Positions 24,450-33,096 of a stretch of DNA of 46,924 nt are shown here, piece by piece. The translations under genes were made by a program, and so were the position numbers. Below the pieces are notes generated by a model. It was not told where the DNA came from. It worked only from the letters and a program-made list of their open reading frames with translations, and did no database searches. Within the stretch, counting starts at the first letter, position 1. The number at the start of each line of letters is the position of its first letter. Source of the stretch: Lachnospiraceae bacterium (GTDB lineage: Bacteria > Bacillota > Clostridia > Lachnospirales > Lachnospiraceae); NCBI GenBank assembly GCA_030524705.1, contig JAUNGD010000021.1, forward strand, positions 1 to 46,924. Direction: 5' to 3'.

Positions 24450-25814
24450 ATGAAGAAGGAAGAGTATTTAAGTACATTGACGGAGCAGATACGCTGCAAA
24501 ATGGCCAGAGATCCGGTGAGAGCGGAGATACAGGGACATATTGAGGATCAGATGGAGGTTTTTTTGGAGGAAGGAATGAGCCGTGAAGAGGCGGAGGACG
24601 CCGCCGTCGCCCAGATGGGAGATCCGGTGGAGGCAGGAGGCGCTTTGGACCGGATACACCGGCCAAGGATGGCCTGGGGCATGATTCTGTTGATCAGTAT
24701 TCTGGGAGTGGCGGGAATTTTGCTTCAGGACGTTTTGCAGCGGCAGTTTGCAGGCGAATATTCTGTCGTGATAGATCCGGGAAAGCTGTTTGTGTTTCTG
24801 ATTCTCAGTTTCTGTATTATGATTCTGGTATGCTTTGCTGATTACAGCAGGATAGGCGCCTGCGCAAAAGCGATTACGGCAGGTATGTTTCTGGTCATAA
24901 TGGCAGGAATGGCATTTTTTGGAGGACCGATAAACGGAACGAGATATTGGATAGCCTCTCCCCTGGGATATTCCTTTTTTGTCAGCGTGCAGATGTTTAC
25001 TCTGCTGCTTGTGCCACTGTATGGCGCGATCCTGTACACTTACCGCCAGCAAGGGTACCGGGCAGTCCTGAAAAGCCTTTTCTGGATGCTGCCGGGATTT
25101 TTGATCGCGGGCATGATTCCGAGCACACTGATATTTACAATACTGTTCTTTTCGTATGTCATTGTACTGTCCGCCGCACTCTGGAAAGGCTGGTTCCGGG
25201 TGGCCAGGAAAGCCGTGCTGCCGATCCTCTGGGGAGTTACCGCGGCGCTTCCGTTTTTGATCTGCCGGGCAGTCATGAATTACGCAAAGGGATATCGGGC
25301 AGAACGGCTGAAGATCATGTTTCTTCCGGATTATGCAGCCTCCTTCCAGCTGCGGGCGGTACAGAGAATACTGGAAAGCAGCCGGTGGCTGGGTATGGGT
25401 GCCGGAAAAAGTGAGATAGGAGAGGTCAGCAGTTACACATTGACATATACGATTTATTACTACGGTATTCTGGCAGGCGTTTTGCTGGCGGGCCTGATCC
25501 TTTTCCTGTTTCTGCGTTTTTTCCGCATATCACTGAGGCAGAAAAACCAGCTGGGAATGATCATGGGAGTCGGATGTTCCGCCGTATTGATGGTACAGCT
25601 GGGACTATATCTTGCGTGCAATCTTGGGATCGTCAATATGCCGACGTACTGTCCTTTCCTGAATTACGGCGGCAGCGGAATGGTGGTGTCCTTTACCCTG
25701 TACGGGCTGATGCTGAGTATTTACCGGTATGAAAATGTGCTTACGGAGACGTGGGCAAAAAAATGGAAAGCGCCCCATTGGCGTCTGGTGACAAAAGATA
25801 CGGAAGCCAGGTGA
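24450..25814 (+). CDS. SEDS-like (FtsW/RodA fold) membrane protein with permease-prefix domain
   Basis: 454 residues. Residues about 1-75 form a helical permease-prefix domain (EIQGHIEDQMEVFLEEGMSREEAEDAAVAQMG), seen on several PadR-linked membrane proteins. About ten membrane helices follow. The C-terminal half matches SEDS glycosyltransferases: WLGMGAGKSEIGE, then CPFLNYGGSGMVV (compare LPFxSYGGSS of FtsW/RodA). The catalytic Asp expected in the loop between these (TDFIFA in RodA) aligns by eye with SYTLTY, so it seems absent. Function unknown; not a standard divisome FtsW. The PadR partner suggests an inducible envelope function. Confidence 0.75.
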   Translation: MKKEEYLSTLTEQIRCKMARDPVRAEIQGHIEDQMEVFLEEGMSREEAEDAAVAQMGDPVEAGGALDRIHRPRMAWGMILLISILGVAGILLQDVLQRQFAGEYSVVIDPGKLFVFLILSFCIMILVCFADYSRIGACAKAITAGMFLVIMAGMAFFGGPINGTRYWIASPLGYSFFVSVQMFTLLLVPLYGAILYTYRQQGYRAVLKSLFWMLPGFLIAGMIPSTLIFTILFFSYVIVLSAALWKGWFRVARKAVLPILWGVTAALPFLICRAVMNYAKGYRAERLKIMFLPDYAASFQLRAVQRILESSRWLGMGAGKSEIGEVSSYTLTYTIYYYGILAGVLLAGLILFLFLRFFRISLRQKNQLGMIMGVGCSAVLMVQLGLYLACNLGIVNMPTYCPFLNYGGSGMVVSFTLYGLMLSIYRYENVLTETWAKKWKAPHWRLVTKDTEAR

Positions 25815-25848
25815 AAACGGTCTGAAAAATTGAATAAACAGATATTTC

Positions 25849-25888
25849 GCAACCTGTCAACAAAAAATACTTGACAGGTTGCTTTTTT
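25849..25888 (+). terminator. Strong intrinsic terminator after the SEDS-like gene
   Basis: GCAACCTGTCAA (25849-25860) pairs perfectly with TTGACAGGTTGC (25871-25882), followed by six T. Confidence 0.92.
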
Positions 25889-25899
25889 CCTTGTATGAT
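25871..25899 (+). promoter_or_regulatory. ylxM-ffh promoter nested in the terminator
   Basis: TTGACA (25871-25876) is the first half of the terminator 3' arm; a 17-base spacer containing the T-run leads to TATGAT (25894-25899). The start codon follows 17 bases after the -10. Confidence 0.8.
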
Positions 25900-25915
25900 A
25901 GCAAAGGTGATGGAC

Positions 25916-26260
25916 ATGGATGATGTTTTGAGGCAATCGTTGCTGTATGATTTTTACGGTGAGCTCCTGACGGAGCATCAGCGGAATGTATATGAAGAGG
26001 TCGTACAGAATGATTTATCCTATTCAGAAGCAGCGGAGGCCTTCGGCGTAAGCCGCCAGGGGATACATGAGCTTGTGAAGCGGTGCAACAAAATGCTGGA
26101 GGGTTACGAGTCAAAGCTGCATCTCGTAGAACGGTTTCTCAGGATACGCGGCAGCGTTCAGGAGATTCAGGCATTGTCCACACAGTATGAAGCGATTGAG
26201 AAGGAAGTGCTGGCCCAAAGGGTGCTGGGCATTTCAGAAAAGATTTTAGAGGAGTTATAA
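25916..26260 (+). CDS. ylxM: YlxM-family SRP-associated HTH protein
   Basis: 114 residues. Sigma-70 region 4-like helix-turn-helix (LLTEHQRNVYEEVVQNDLSYSEAAEAFGVSRQGIHELVKRC) plus a C-terminal helical tail. YlxM is encoded beside ffh in many Firmicutes and modulates SRP assembly in streptococci (family knowledge). ATG 25916 is preceded by AAAGGTG at proper spacing; ATG 25910 is too close. One base separates it from ffh. Confidence 0.9.
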   Translation: MDDVLRQSLLYDFYGELLTEHQRNVYEEVVQNDLSYSEAAEAFGVSRQGIHELVKRCNKMLEGYESKLHLVERFLRIRGSVQEIQALSTQYEAIEKEVLAQRVLGISEKILEEL

Positions 26261-26261
26261 T

Positions 26262-27611
26262 ATGGCTTTTGAAAGCTTATCGGAGAAGCTGCAGAATGTA
26301 TTCAAGAATCTGCGCAGCAAGGGAAGGCTGACCGAGGCGGATGTCAAAACTGCACTCCGTGAGGTGAAAATGGCTCTTCTGGAGGCGGATGTCAGCTTCA
26401 AGGTTGTAAAGCAGTTTATCAAATCTGTTCAGGAGAAGGCAGTGGGACAGGATGTCATGAACGGCCTGAATCCGGGACAGATGGTCATAAAGATTGTAAA
26501 CGACGAGCTGGTTGCCCTGATGGGATCTGAGACGACAGAGATTGCATTGAAGCCCGGTTCGGAAGTGACTGTGATCATGATGGCCGGTCTGCAGGGTGCA
26601 GGAAAGACGACGACGGCGGCGAAGCTGGCAGGCAAGTTTAAGTCGAAGGGCCGCAGGCCGCTGCTGGTTGCCTGTGATATTTACCGTCCGGCAGCGATCA
26701 AGCAGCTTCAGATAAACGGTGAAAAGCAGGGTGTTGAGGTGTTCAGTCTCGGCGATAAGGTCAGTCCTGTGGAGATTGCAGAAAAGGCGATCAAATATGC
26801 AAAGGAAAACAGTTTCAACATCGTCATGCTGGATACGGCAGGACGTCTTCACGTGGATGAGGATATGATGAAGGAGCTGCAGGAGATCAAACAGGCCGTG
26901 TCGGTGGATCAGACCGTGCTGGTGGTGGATGCCATGACAGGGCAGGACGCGGTGAATGTTGCTTCCATGTTTGAAGAGAAGATCGGGATAGACGGCGTGA
27001 TCCTGACGAAGCTGGACGGCGACACCCGGGGCGGGGCGGCCCTCTCCATCAAGGCCACCTGCGGAAAGCCGATCCTGTACGCAGGTATGGGCGAAAAGCT
27101 CTCGGATCTGGAGCAGTTTTATCCGGATCGTATGGCGTCGAGAATTCTCGGCATGGGCGATGTGCTTTCGTTGATTGAGAAAGCGCAGGAGACCATTGAC
27201 GAGGAAAAGGCCAAATCCATGGAGCAGAAGCTGAGAAAGGCTCAGTTCGGATTTGACGATTATCTTGAAAGCATGAACCAAATGAAAAATATGGGCGGGC
27301 TTTCCAATATTCTCAGCATGATGCCGGGGGTGGGAGGCGCTCAGATGAAGCAGCTTGAGGATGCGATAGATGAAAAGAAAATGAGCCAGATTGAGGCCAT
27401 TATTCTTAGCATGACGCCGAAGGAGCGTTCCAATCCGGACATCCTCAATCCCTCGAGAAAGCGCAGGATCGCAGACGGCGCGGGAGTAGACATCAGCGAG
27501 GTAAACAAGCTGGTGAAGCAGTTCGAACAGAGCCGCAAGATGATGAAGCAGTACTCCGGGATGCTCGGAGGCAAAGCAGGTAAAAGAGGTAAGTTCAAAC
27601 TTCCCTTTTAA
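26262..27611 (+). CDS. ffh: Signal recognition particle protein Ffh
   Basis: 449 residues. Delivers nascent membrane proteins to FtsY/SecYEG. N domain (about 1-95), GTPase G domain with [31 protein letters not shown] and [12 protein letters not shown], then a methionine-rich M domain (about 300-435; [29 protein letters not shown]) binding SRP RNA and signal sequences. GAGGAG ribosome site. Standard length. Confidence 0.97.
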   Translation: MAFESLSEKLQNVFKNLRSKGRLTEADVKTALREVKMALLEADVSFKVVKQFIKSVQEKAVGQDVMNGLNPGQMVIKIVNDELVALMGSETTEIALKPGSEVTVIMMAGLQGAGKTTTAAKLAGKFKSKGRRPLLVACDIYRPAAIKQLQINGEKQGVEVFSLGDKVSPVEIAEKAIKYAKENSFNIVMLDTAGRLHVDEDMMKELQEIKQAVSVDQTVLVVDAMTGQDAVNVASMFEEKIGIDGVILTKLDGDTRGGAALSIKATCGKPILYAGMGEKLSDLEQFYPDRMASRILGMGDVLSLIEKAQETIDEEKAKSMEQKLRKAQFGFDDYLESMNQMKNMGGLSNILSMMPGVGGAQMKQLEDAIDEKKMSQIEAIILSMTPKERSNPDILNPSRKRRIADGAGVDISEVNKLVKQFEQSRKMMKQYSGMLGGKAGKRGKFKLPF

Positions 27612-27643
27612 CATACTTAAAATATTTTAAGGAGGTGAAAACA

Positions 27644-27889
27644 ATGGCAGTAAAGATTAGATTGAGAAGAATGGGTCAGAAGAAGGCTCCTTTCTATAGA
27701 ATCGTTGTTGCTGATTCCAGATCCCCGAGAGACGGAAGATGTATCGAGGAGATCGGTACTTACAATCCGAACACGGATCCGAGCGAGTTCAAGATTAACG
27801 AGGAACTGGCTAAGAAGTGGCTTGCAAATGGAGCTCAGCCGACAGAGGTTGTCAGCAAACTCTTCAAAGTAGCTGGTATCGAGAAGTAA
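27644..27889 (+). CDS. rpsP: 30S ribosomal protein S16
   Basis: 81 residues, [32 protein letters not shown]...EEIGTYNP: a complete S16. Start 27644 sits 6-7 bases after AAGGAGG; the GTG at 27635 overlaps that ribosome site. Sits between ffh and khpA in the conserved Firmicutes order, with codon use biased as for a highly expressed gene. Confidence 0.97.
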   Translation: MAVKIRLRRMGQKKAPFYRIVVADSRSPRDGRCIEEIGTYNPNTDPSEFKINEELAKKWLANGAQPTEVVSKLFKVAGIEK

Positions 27890-27904
27890 GATAGAGGTGG
27901 CTGA

Positions 27905-28135
27905 ATGAAAGATTTAGTTGAAGTAATTGCAAAGTCTCTAGTCGAAAATCCGGACGAAGTAGTAGTTACTGAGAAGGAAAGCGGAAAGGCTCTTATCATA
28001 GAGCTGAAGGTCGCACCTTCCGATATGGGAAAGGTGATCGGCAAGCAGGGACGGATCGCAAAAGCAATCCGTTCTGTCGTAAAAGCTGCAGCATCAAAAG
28101 AAGATAAAAAGGTGATTGTAGATATTTTACAGTAA
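27905..28135 (+). CDS. khpA: KhpA-type KH-domain RNA-binding protein (YlqC)
   Basis: 76 residues, a single KH domain with GxxG loop in GKVIGKQGRIAKAIRSVVKAAA. KhpA pairs with KhpB (Jag/EloR) in Firmicutes and affects cell elongation and translation. 15 bases after rpsP, ribosome site AGGTGG. Confidence 0.95.
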   Translation: MKDLVEVIAKSLVENPDEVVVTEKESGKALIIELKVAPSDMGKVIGKQGRIAKAIRSVVKAAASKEDKKVIVDILQ

Positions 28136-28163
28136 CAGTTCGCGCAGTTTTGCTGAGCTGAAA

Positions 28164-28201
28164 AAAAGCTTGAACAAGTTTACTTGTTTCAAGCTTATTT
28201 T
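28164..28201 (+). terminator. Intrinsic terminator after khpA
   Basis: AAGCTTGAACAAG (28164-28176) pairs with CTTGTTTCAAGCTT (28181-28194, one bulged T), then A and six T. rimM-trmD downstream must rely on read-through or a promoter I cannot identify with confidence. Confidence 0.85.
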
Positions 28202-28230
28202 TTCAGTTTTCAGCTTTCTTTGGAGGATAT

Positions 28231-28740
28231 ATGCAGGATATTTTACAGGTTGGAGCGGTGACTTCCACCCACGGGATTGCCGGGGAGGTCAAGGTATTTC
28301 CGACAACAGACGATCCGAACCGCTTTAAAAAGCTGAAGAAGGTGCTGATTGATACCGGAAACGGGATGAGGGAACTGGAGATCGTCCGGGTGAAATTTTT
28401 TAAAAACATGGTGATCCTCAAATTCAGGGACCACGATAAAATAGAAGATGTTATGCCTTATAAAGGCAAAGAGTTGTATGTGACCCGGGAAAATGCGGTG
28501 AAGTTAAAGAAAAATGAATATTTTATTGCCGACCTGATCGGGATGGAAGTATATACAGAAGATGGAGACAAGCTGGGTAGGCTGAGAAATGTATTGCAGA
28601 CCGGTGCAAACGACGTGTATGAGGTGGAGCTGGAAGACGGACGCGAGGTGCTGATCCCGGCTATCCGTCAGTGTATTCTTGAGGTAGATACAGAACATGC
28701 AAAAATGACGGTGCATTTGCTGGAGGGATTGCTGGAATGA
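28231..28740 (+). CDS. rimM: Ribosome maturation factor RimM
   Basis: 169 residues. 16S rRNA-processing factor that binds S19 in 30S assembly. N-terminal RimM domain (LQVGAVTSTHGIAGEVKVFPTTDDPNRF) and C-terminal PRC-barrel (DLIGMEVYTEDGDKLGRL...NDVYEVE...VLIPAIRQCI). TTGGAGG ribosome site. Stop overlaps trmD start (ATGA). Confidence 0.96.
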   Translation: MQDILQVGAVTSTHGIAGEVKVFPTTDDPNRFKKLKKVLIDTGNGMRELEIVRVKFFKNMVILKFRDHDKIEDVMPYKGKELYVTRENAVKLKKNEYFIADLIGMEVYTEDGDKLGRLRNVLQTGANDVYEVELEDGREVLIPAIRQCILEVDTEHAKMTVHLLEGLLE

Positions 28741-29528
28741 ATTATTACGTTATGACACTGTTCCCGGAAATGATCGAGAATGGAATGAATACCAGCATCA
28801 TCGGCCGGGCGATGGCAAAGGGTCTGCTTTCCCTTGAGACTGTAAATATTCGGGATTATTCTGTGACAGGAAATGGCAGGATCGATGATTATCCCTACGG
28901 CGGAGGCGCTGGCATGGTGATGCAGGCGGAGCCGGTGTACCGTGCATATGAAGATCTGGTAAATAAAATAGGGGCGCGGCCGCGGCTGATTTATTTGACT
29001 CCCCAGGGGCGGGTATTTGACCAGGCAATGGCGGAAGAATTTGCTAAAGAGGAAAATCTCATTTTTCTCTGCGGTCATTATGAAGGAATCGACGAGAGGG
29101 TGCTGGAGGAGATTGCCACGGATTTTGTATCCATCGGCGATTACGTGCTGACCGGCGGAGAGCTGCCCTCCATGGTTATGATGGATTCCATTGCCCGAAT
29201 GGTTCCGGGAGTGCTCAGCAATCAGGAATCAGGGCAGTTTGAAAGCTTTCAGGGGAATCTTCTGGAATATCCGCAGTACAGCCGCCCGGAGGATTGGAGA
29301 GGAAAGCTGGTTCCCCCGGTGCTCCTTTCCGGGCACCACGGAAATGTAGACCGCTGGAGACGGGATCAGTCGATTCTTCGCACGCTGCGCAGCCGACCTG
29401 AGCTTCTGGAAAAGGTGGAATTTGATAAAAAAGACAGGAAGTATCTGCAGGCATTGATTCACGATGAGACTGAGGATAAGGTGACAGAAGAAGAAAAGAG
29501 AATTTTGGTAAAACTTCTTGCATTTTAG
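28737..29528 (+). CDS. trmD: tRNA (guanine-N1)-methyltransferase TrmD
   Basis: 263 residues. Forms m1G37 in tRNA. SPOUT trefoil-knot motifs: DDYPYGGGAGMVMQ, YLTPQGRVF, LCGHYEGIDERV, and SIGDYVLTGGELPSMVMMD. The C-terminal part YSRPEDWRG...VLLSGHHGNVDRWRRDQSI is standard. Translationally coupled to rimM. Confidence 0.97.
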   Translation: MNYYVMTLFPEMIENGMNTSIIGRAMAKGLLSLETVNIRDYSVTGNGRIDDYPYGGGAGMVMQAEPVYRAYEDLVNKIGARPRLIYLTPQGRVFDQAMAEEFAKEENLIFLCGHYEGIDERVLEEIATDFVSIGDYVLTGGELPSMVMMDSIARMVPGVLSNQESGQFESFQGNLLEYPQYSRPEDWRGKLVPPVLLSGHHGNVDRWRRDQSILRTLRSRPELLEKVEFDKKDRKYLQALIHDETEDKVTEEEKRILVKLLAF

Positions 29529-29546
29529 AAAAAAACATGATAGAAT
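29518..29546 (+). promoter_or_regulatory. Promoter of rplS inside the trmD end
   Basis: TTGCAT (29518-29523), 17-base spacer, TAGAAT (29541-29546). The -35 lies in the last codons of trmD and gives rplS an independent promoter. Confidence 0.7.
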
Positions 29547-29552
29547 AATTTG

Positions 29553-29666
29553 CGTTGTGAGAAAGAGATGGTCCTCTGTTACAGTTAGTGCAGCAGATGC
29601 AGTTCAGAAACTAACAGGCGCAGGCCGCAGGTAATAAGAACATCCGAGAATATAAGGAGGCACACA
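29553..29666 (+). promoter_or_regulatory. Probable structured rplS leader
   Basis: About 115 bases of leader precede rplS. Segments such as GTTAGTGCAG and CAGTTCAGAAACTAAC allow pairing (GTTAG with CTAAC, GCAG repeats), and GATGGTCCTCTGTTAC looks like a conserved leader core. Position fits autoregulatory L19 leader RNAs of Firmicutes, but I cannot confirm a match to that family. Confidence 0.45.
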
Positions 29667-30014
29667 ATGAACGAGATTATCAAGAATATTGAAGCTGCCC
29701 AGCTGAAGGCAGAAGTACCGCAGTTTAACGTAGGCGATACCGTTAAGGTGTATGGTAAGATCAAAGAAGGAAACCGCGAGAGAATTCAGGTTTTCGAAGG
29801 TATCGTGATCAAGAAGCAGGGCGGAAGCGTGAGAGCGACATTTACCGTTCGCAAGAACTCAAACGGCGTTGGCGTTGAGAAGACCTGGCCGCTGCATTCC
29901 CCGTCAGTTGAGAAGGTTGAAGTAGTAAGACATGGTAAAGTAAGACGTGCGAAGCTGACATACCTCAGAGGACGTGTTGGAAAGAGAGCCAAAGTAAAAG
30001 AACTGGTGAAATAA
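29667..30014 (+). CDS. rplS: 50S ribosomal protein L19
   Basis: 115 residues, standard length: [34 protein letters not shown]...[18 protein letters not shown]...[18 protein letters not shown] ribosome site. Ends the ribosomal part of the conserved block. Confidence 0.97.
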   Translation: MNEIIKNIEAAQLKAEVPQFNVGDTVKVYGKIKEGNRERIQVFEGIVIKKQGGSVRATFTVRKNSNGVGVEKTWPLHSPSVEKVEVVRHGKVRRAKLTYLRGRVGKRAKVKELVK

Positions 30015-30025
30015 GGAATGGATCA

Positions 30026-30058
30026 GGGACAATTACATCATGTGAATTGTCCCTTTTT
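30026..30058 (+). terminator. Intrinsic terminator after rplS
   Basis: GGGACAATT (30026-30034) pairs with AATTGTCCC (30045-30053), followed by five T. Confidence 0.92.
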
Positions 30059-30390
30059 GCATATCAGTTCCAGGCAGCAGAAAAAAACGAGAAGACAGGC
30101 GTCGCAAGCTTGCTTGCGTAAGACTGTATGATCGTTTTTGCTGGGTGGGTGGAACACCCACACAGCCGCAGACATAAGCTGCGAAAGCAGCGTGCGACTG
30201 CGGAGCAGGAGCGTCTGCGGCCTGCTGCCATAAAGAGGCAGCCAAAGCAGCCAGGGCATAAGCTGCGAAAGCAGCGTGCGACTGCAAAGCAGGAGCGTCT
30301 GCGGCCTGCTGCCATAAAGAGGCAGCCAAAGCAGCCAGGGAGACGTCTGCTGCCCTTCAAATGATCAAACAGCAGGAAAGGAGCCTGCAT
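30059..30390. repeat. Structured intergenic region with an 84-bp tandem duplication
   Basis: Two direct 84-bp copies (30173-30256, 30257-30340) differ at only two bases (CGGAGC versus CAAAGC). Each contains GCTGC-GAAA-GCAGC, a GNRA-tetraloop hairpin, and CTGCC-ATAAAGA-GGCAG. Upstream lie CGCAAGC/GCTTGCG (about 30102-30117) and TGGGTG-GAA-CACCCA (about 30144-30158). The unit is 28 codons long, so frames stay open on both strands, but composition (Gln/Lys/Arg/Ala repeats) and missing ribosome sites argue against protein. No promoter is obvious. Could be a structured RNA, a mobile repeat or a long lepB leader. Confidence 0.75.
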
Positions 30391-31002
30391 ATGAGAAAAA
30401 GAAAAACGAAGCGCCAGAACGGTCCGGTGATGGAATTTGCCCAGCCGGCTGCCGTTCCGGGGAAAAAAAGATCGGTGATCCGCAATATTTTTTTATGGAC
30501 CTTTGAGATTCTCGTTGTCATACTCTTTGCTTATGTGCTCGTATACTTTTTTGGACAATCCAGGACAAATATCGGGCAGTCCATGGATGTCACTCTTTCC
30601 GGCGGTGATACGGTATTGCTGGATGTTCTTGCATATCAGCTCGGTTCGCCGGAACGGGGGGATGTGATCGCTTTCAAGCCGAATGGAAGTACTACAGGAC
30701 ATTCCAGTATAAAGAGGATAATCGGACTTCCGGGGGAGACAATACAGATAAAAGATGGTATGATCTATATAGACGGTGTTGTATATCTCGAGAAAAAGAG
30801 TTATCCTGTTATTACAAATCCCGGTATGGCCAGCGAAGAGATCGCTCTGGGAGACAAGGAGTACTTTGTGTTGGGTGACAACCGGAACAACAGCGAGGAC
30901 AGCCGTTTTGCCGATATCGGAATGGTCAGCAGCGAGTATATTGAAGGGAAAGTCTGGTTTGTGCTTTCTCCGGCACAGCACCGTGGATTTTTAAAGGACT
31001 GA
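30391..31002 (+). CDS. lepB: Signal peptidase I (first of three)
   Basis: 203 residues. Cleaves signal peptides outside the membrane. Basic N-terminus, one membrane helix (about 30-53), catalytic Ser64 (GQSMDVTL) and Lys108 (IKRIIGLPGE), and the C-terminal box GDNRNNSEDSR. ATG 30391 has AAAGGAG 7 bases upstream; an ATG at 30361 is in frame but unsupported. It has a longer basic N-terminal extension than the two paralogs downstream and diverges from them, for example in the SMDVTLSGGD segment. Confidence 0.93.
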   Translation: MRKRKTKRQNGPVMEFAQPAAVPGKKRSVIRNIFLWTFEILVVILFAYVLVYFFGQSRTNIGQSMDVTLSGGDTVLLDVLAYQLGSPERGDVIAFKPNGSTTGHSSIKRIIGLPGETIQIKDGMIYIDGVVYLEKKSYPVITNPGMASEEIALGDKEYFVLGDNRNNSEDSRFADIGMVSSEYIEGKVWFVLSPAQHRGFLKD

Positions 31003-31012
31003 GAGGGAAAAC

Positions 31013-31861
31013 ATGAATTATCAATGGTATCCTGGACATATGACAAAAGCAAAGCGTATGATGCAGGAGGACATCAAGCTGATCGATCTGGTCATCGAAC
31101 TGACGGATGCGAGAGTTCCGCTTTCCAGCCGTAACCCCGATATTGATGAGCTTGGTAAAAACAAGGCCAGGCTGATTCTTCTGAACAAGTCAGATCTGGC
31201 CGATGAAAAGCAGAATGAAGCATGGGCTGCATATTTTAAAGAGAAAGGCTATTTTACAGCAAAGATCAACGCGCGCAGCGGCGCCGGAATGAAGCAGATC
31301 CAGGAGATCATCCGGGAAGCGTGCAGGGAGAAGATTGAGCGGGACAGGAAGCGGGGTATTCTGAACCGGCCTGTCAGGGCTATGGTTGTGGGAATACCGA
31401 ATGTTGGAAAATCAACATTTATTAATACATTTGCCGGCAAAGCATGCGCAAAGACCGGCAACCGTCCCGGCGTGACAAAGGGCAAGCAATGGATACGGCT
31501 GAACAAAAACGTGGAGCTGCTTGATACGCCGGGGATCCTGTGGCCGAAGTTTGAAGACCAGCAGGTAGGACAGAAGCTGGCGGTGGTTGGCTCTATCAAA
31601 GACGAGCTGCTGCAGGTGGAGGAACTGGCTCTTTGGATCCTTTCATTTTTGCGGCTGCATTATCCGGGGTATCTCGCGGGACGGTATCAGGTACCGGAAG
31701 AGGGAACGGATCTGGAATTCCTTGAGAAGGTTGCATTGACCCGGGGCTGCAGGCTGAAGGGTGATCTTCCGGATTACCAGAAAGCAGCGTCGCTGGTGGT
31801 GGATGATTTCCGAAGCGGAAAACTGGGCAGGATCACTTTGGAATATCCGGAACAGATTTGA
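31013..31861 (+). CDS. rbgA: Ribosome biogenesis GTPase RbgA (YlqF)
   Basis: 282 residues. Circularly permuted GTPase for late 50S assembly: G4 NKSD (58-61) precedes G1 GIPNVGKST (about 125-133) and G3 DTPG. N-terminal WYPGHMTKAKRMM is the family hallmark; the C-terminal ANTAR-like helical domain is present. Normal neighbour of rnhB and rplS. Its stop codon is close to the second signal peptidase gene. Confidence 0.96.
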   Translation: MNYQWYPGHMTKAKRMMQEDIKLIDLVIELTDARVPLSSRNPDIDELGKNKARLILLNKSDLADEKQNEAWAAYFKEKGYFTAKINARSGAGMKQIQEIIREACREKIERDRKRGILNRPVRAMVVGIPNVGKSTFINTFAGKACAKTGNRPGVTKGKQWIRLNKNVELLDTPGILWPKFEDQQVGQKLAVVGSIKDELLQVEELALWILSFLRLHYPGYLAGRYQVPEEGTDLEFLEKVALTRGCRLKGDLPDYQKAASLVVDDFRSGKLGRITLEYPEQI

Positions 31862-31881
31862 TAAAGAAAGTGGTGTTTAAA

Positions 31882-32478
31882 ATGAAAAAAGAAACTGTTT
31901 CACAGGGCAATACAAACACAGAGGCCGGAGGCGAAAAGAAAACTGACATGAAAAAAGAAATACTCAGCTGGCTGTTTTATATTTTGTTTGTTGTGGTTCT
32001 GACTTATCTGATCATTACATTTGTGGGGCAGAGGACGATGGTGGATGGAAGATCCATGAACGCAACGCTGAATGACGGGGACAATCTGATCGTTGAGAAG
32101 CTGTCGTATCGTTTTGGTGATCCGCAGCGGTTTGATATCATTGTATTTCCGCCCCAGGGTGCGCCGAAGGAGCACTACATCAAGCGTATCATAGGACTTC
32201 CGGGAGAGACAGTCCAGATCGACGCGGAAGGCAATATCTATATCAACGGAGAGATCCTTGAGGAGAATTACGGACTTGAGACGATTCAGAACCCGGGACG
32301 GGCGAGTGAGCCGATTACCCTGGGAGATGACGAATATTTCGTACTCGGAGACAACAGAAACAACAGCACCGACAGCCGTTCTGAAAGGGTAGGTAATGTA
32401 AAACGGAGTACCATAACGGGACGGGCATGGCTGCGTATCTGGCCATTGTCGGATTTTGGATTTTTAAAACATCAGTAA
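31882..32478 (+). CDS. lepB: Signal peptidase I (second)
   Basis: 198 residues. One membrane helix (about 26-49), Ser58 (GRSMNATL), Lys101 (IKRIIGLPGE), and GDNRNNSTDSR. ATG 31882 is chosen; the ribosome site is weak (AAGTGGTG). A TTG at 31858 overlaps the rbgA stop. Probably co-translated with the flanking genes. Paralog of the genes before and after. Confidence 0.92.
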   Translation: MKKETVSQGNTNTEAGGEKKTDMKKEILSWLFYILFVVVLTYLIITFVGQRTMVDGRSMNATLNDGDNLIVEKLSYRFGDPQRFDIIVFPPQGAPKEHYIKRIIGLPGETVQIDAEGNIYINGEILEENYGLETIQNPGRASEPITLGDDEYFVLGDNRNNSTDSRSERVGNVKRSTITGRAWLRIWPLSDFGFLKHQ

Positions 32479-32495
32479 ATCGGTGGTGAGGGAGA

Positions 32496-33050
32496 TTGCG
32501 TCAGAAAAAAACAAAAAAGAAAAGCATATGGAAAGAGCTTCTTAGCTGGATTATTTATCTGGCGGTACTTTTTGGCGCGATCTACCTTATTGTCCAGTAC
32601 GTCGGTGAGCGTACGATAGTGAGCGGGGATTCGATGTATCCGTCTTTAAGCGACGGAGACAGTCTGATCGTTGATAAGATCTCTTACCGTTTTGTGAACC
32701 CTGACCGGTATGACGTGGTGGTTTTTCCATTCCGGTATCAGGAAGGGACTTTCTACATCAAACGGGTGATCGGTCTTCCCGGGGAGACCGTACAGATTCT
32801 GGATGGAAAGGTTTACATCAACGGGAAGGCCCTGGATGATCCCTATGGTTATGAAACGATCCGCAATCCGGGACTGGCTTCAGGCGCGATAACCCTGAAA
32901 CAGGATGAATATTTTGTGCTCGGAGATAATAGGAACAACAGTGCGGACAGCCGTGAGCCGAGTGTGGGAATGATCTCCAGGGAGGATATTATCGGCAGGG
33001 CTATATTCCGCATCTGGCCCGCCGGCAGCATCGGTTTTCTTGCGTCATAA
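32496..33050 (+). CDS. lepB: Signal peptidase I (third, TTG start)
   Basis: 184 residues. One membrane helix (about 17-37), Ser46 (SGDSMYPSL), Lys89 ([10 protein letters not shown]), and [20 protein letters not shown] is the most canonical of the three. No ATG lies near the N-terminus; TTG 32496 follows GAGGGAGA and is the best start. Followed closely by rnhB. Confidence 0.92.
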   Translation: MRQKKTKKKSIWKELLSWIIYLAVLFGAIYLIVQYVGERTIVSGDSMYPSLSDGDSLIVDKISYRFVNPDRYDVVVFPFRYQEGTFYIKRVIGLPGETVQILDGKVYINGKALDDPYGYETIRNPGLASGAITLKQDEYFVLGDNRNNSADSREPSVGMISREDIIGRAIFRIWPAGSIGFLAS

Positions 33051-33096
33051 GAAAGGAGCCGCAGGAGAAAGGCTCCATAATAGTAAGAGAGGAAAT

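Noticed and set aside
26277-27614. Long 445-codon frame opposite ffh
   Set aside because: Shadow of ffh codon bias; composition is His/Leu-rich nonsense and ffh is certain.
30059-30390. Small proteins encoded on either strand of the repeat region
   Set aside because: The open frames result from a unit length divisible by three; products are low-complexity duplicates without ribosome sites.
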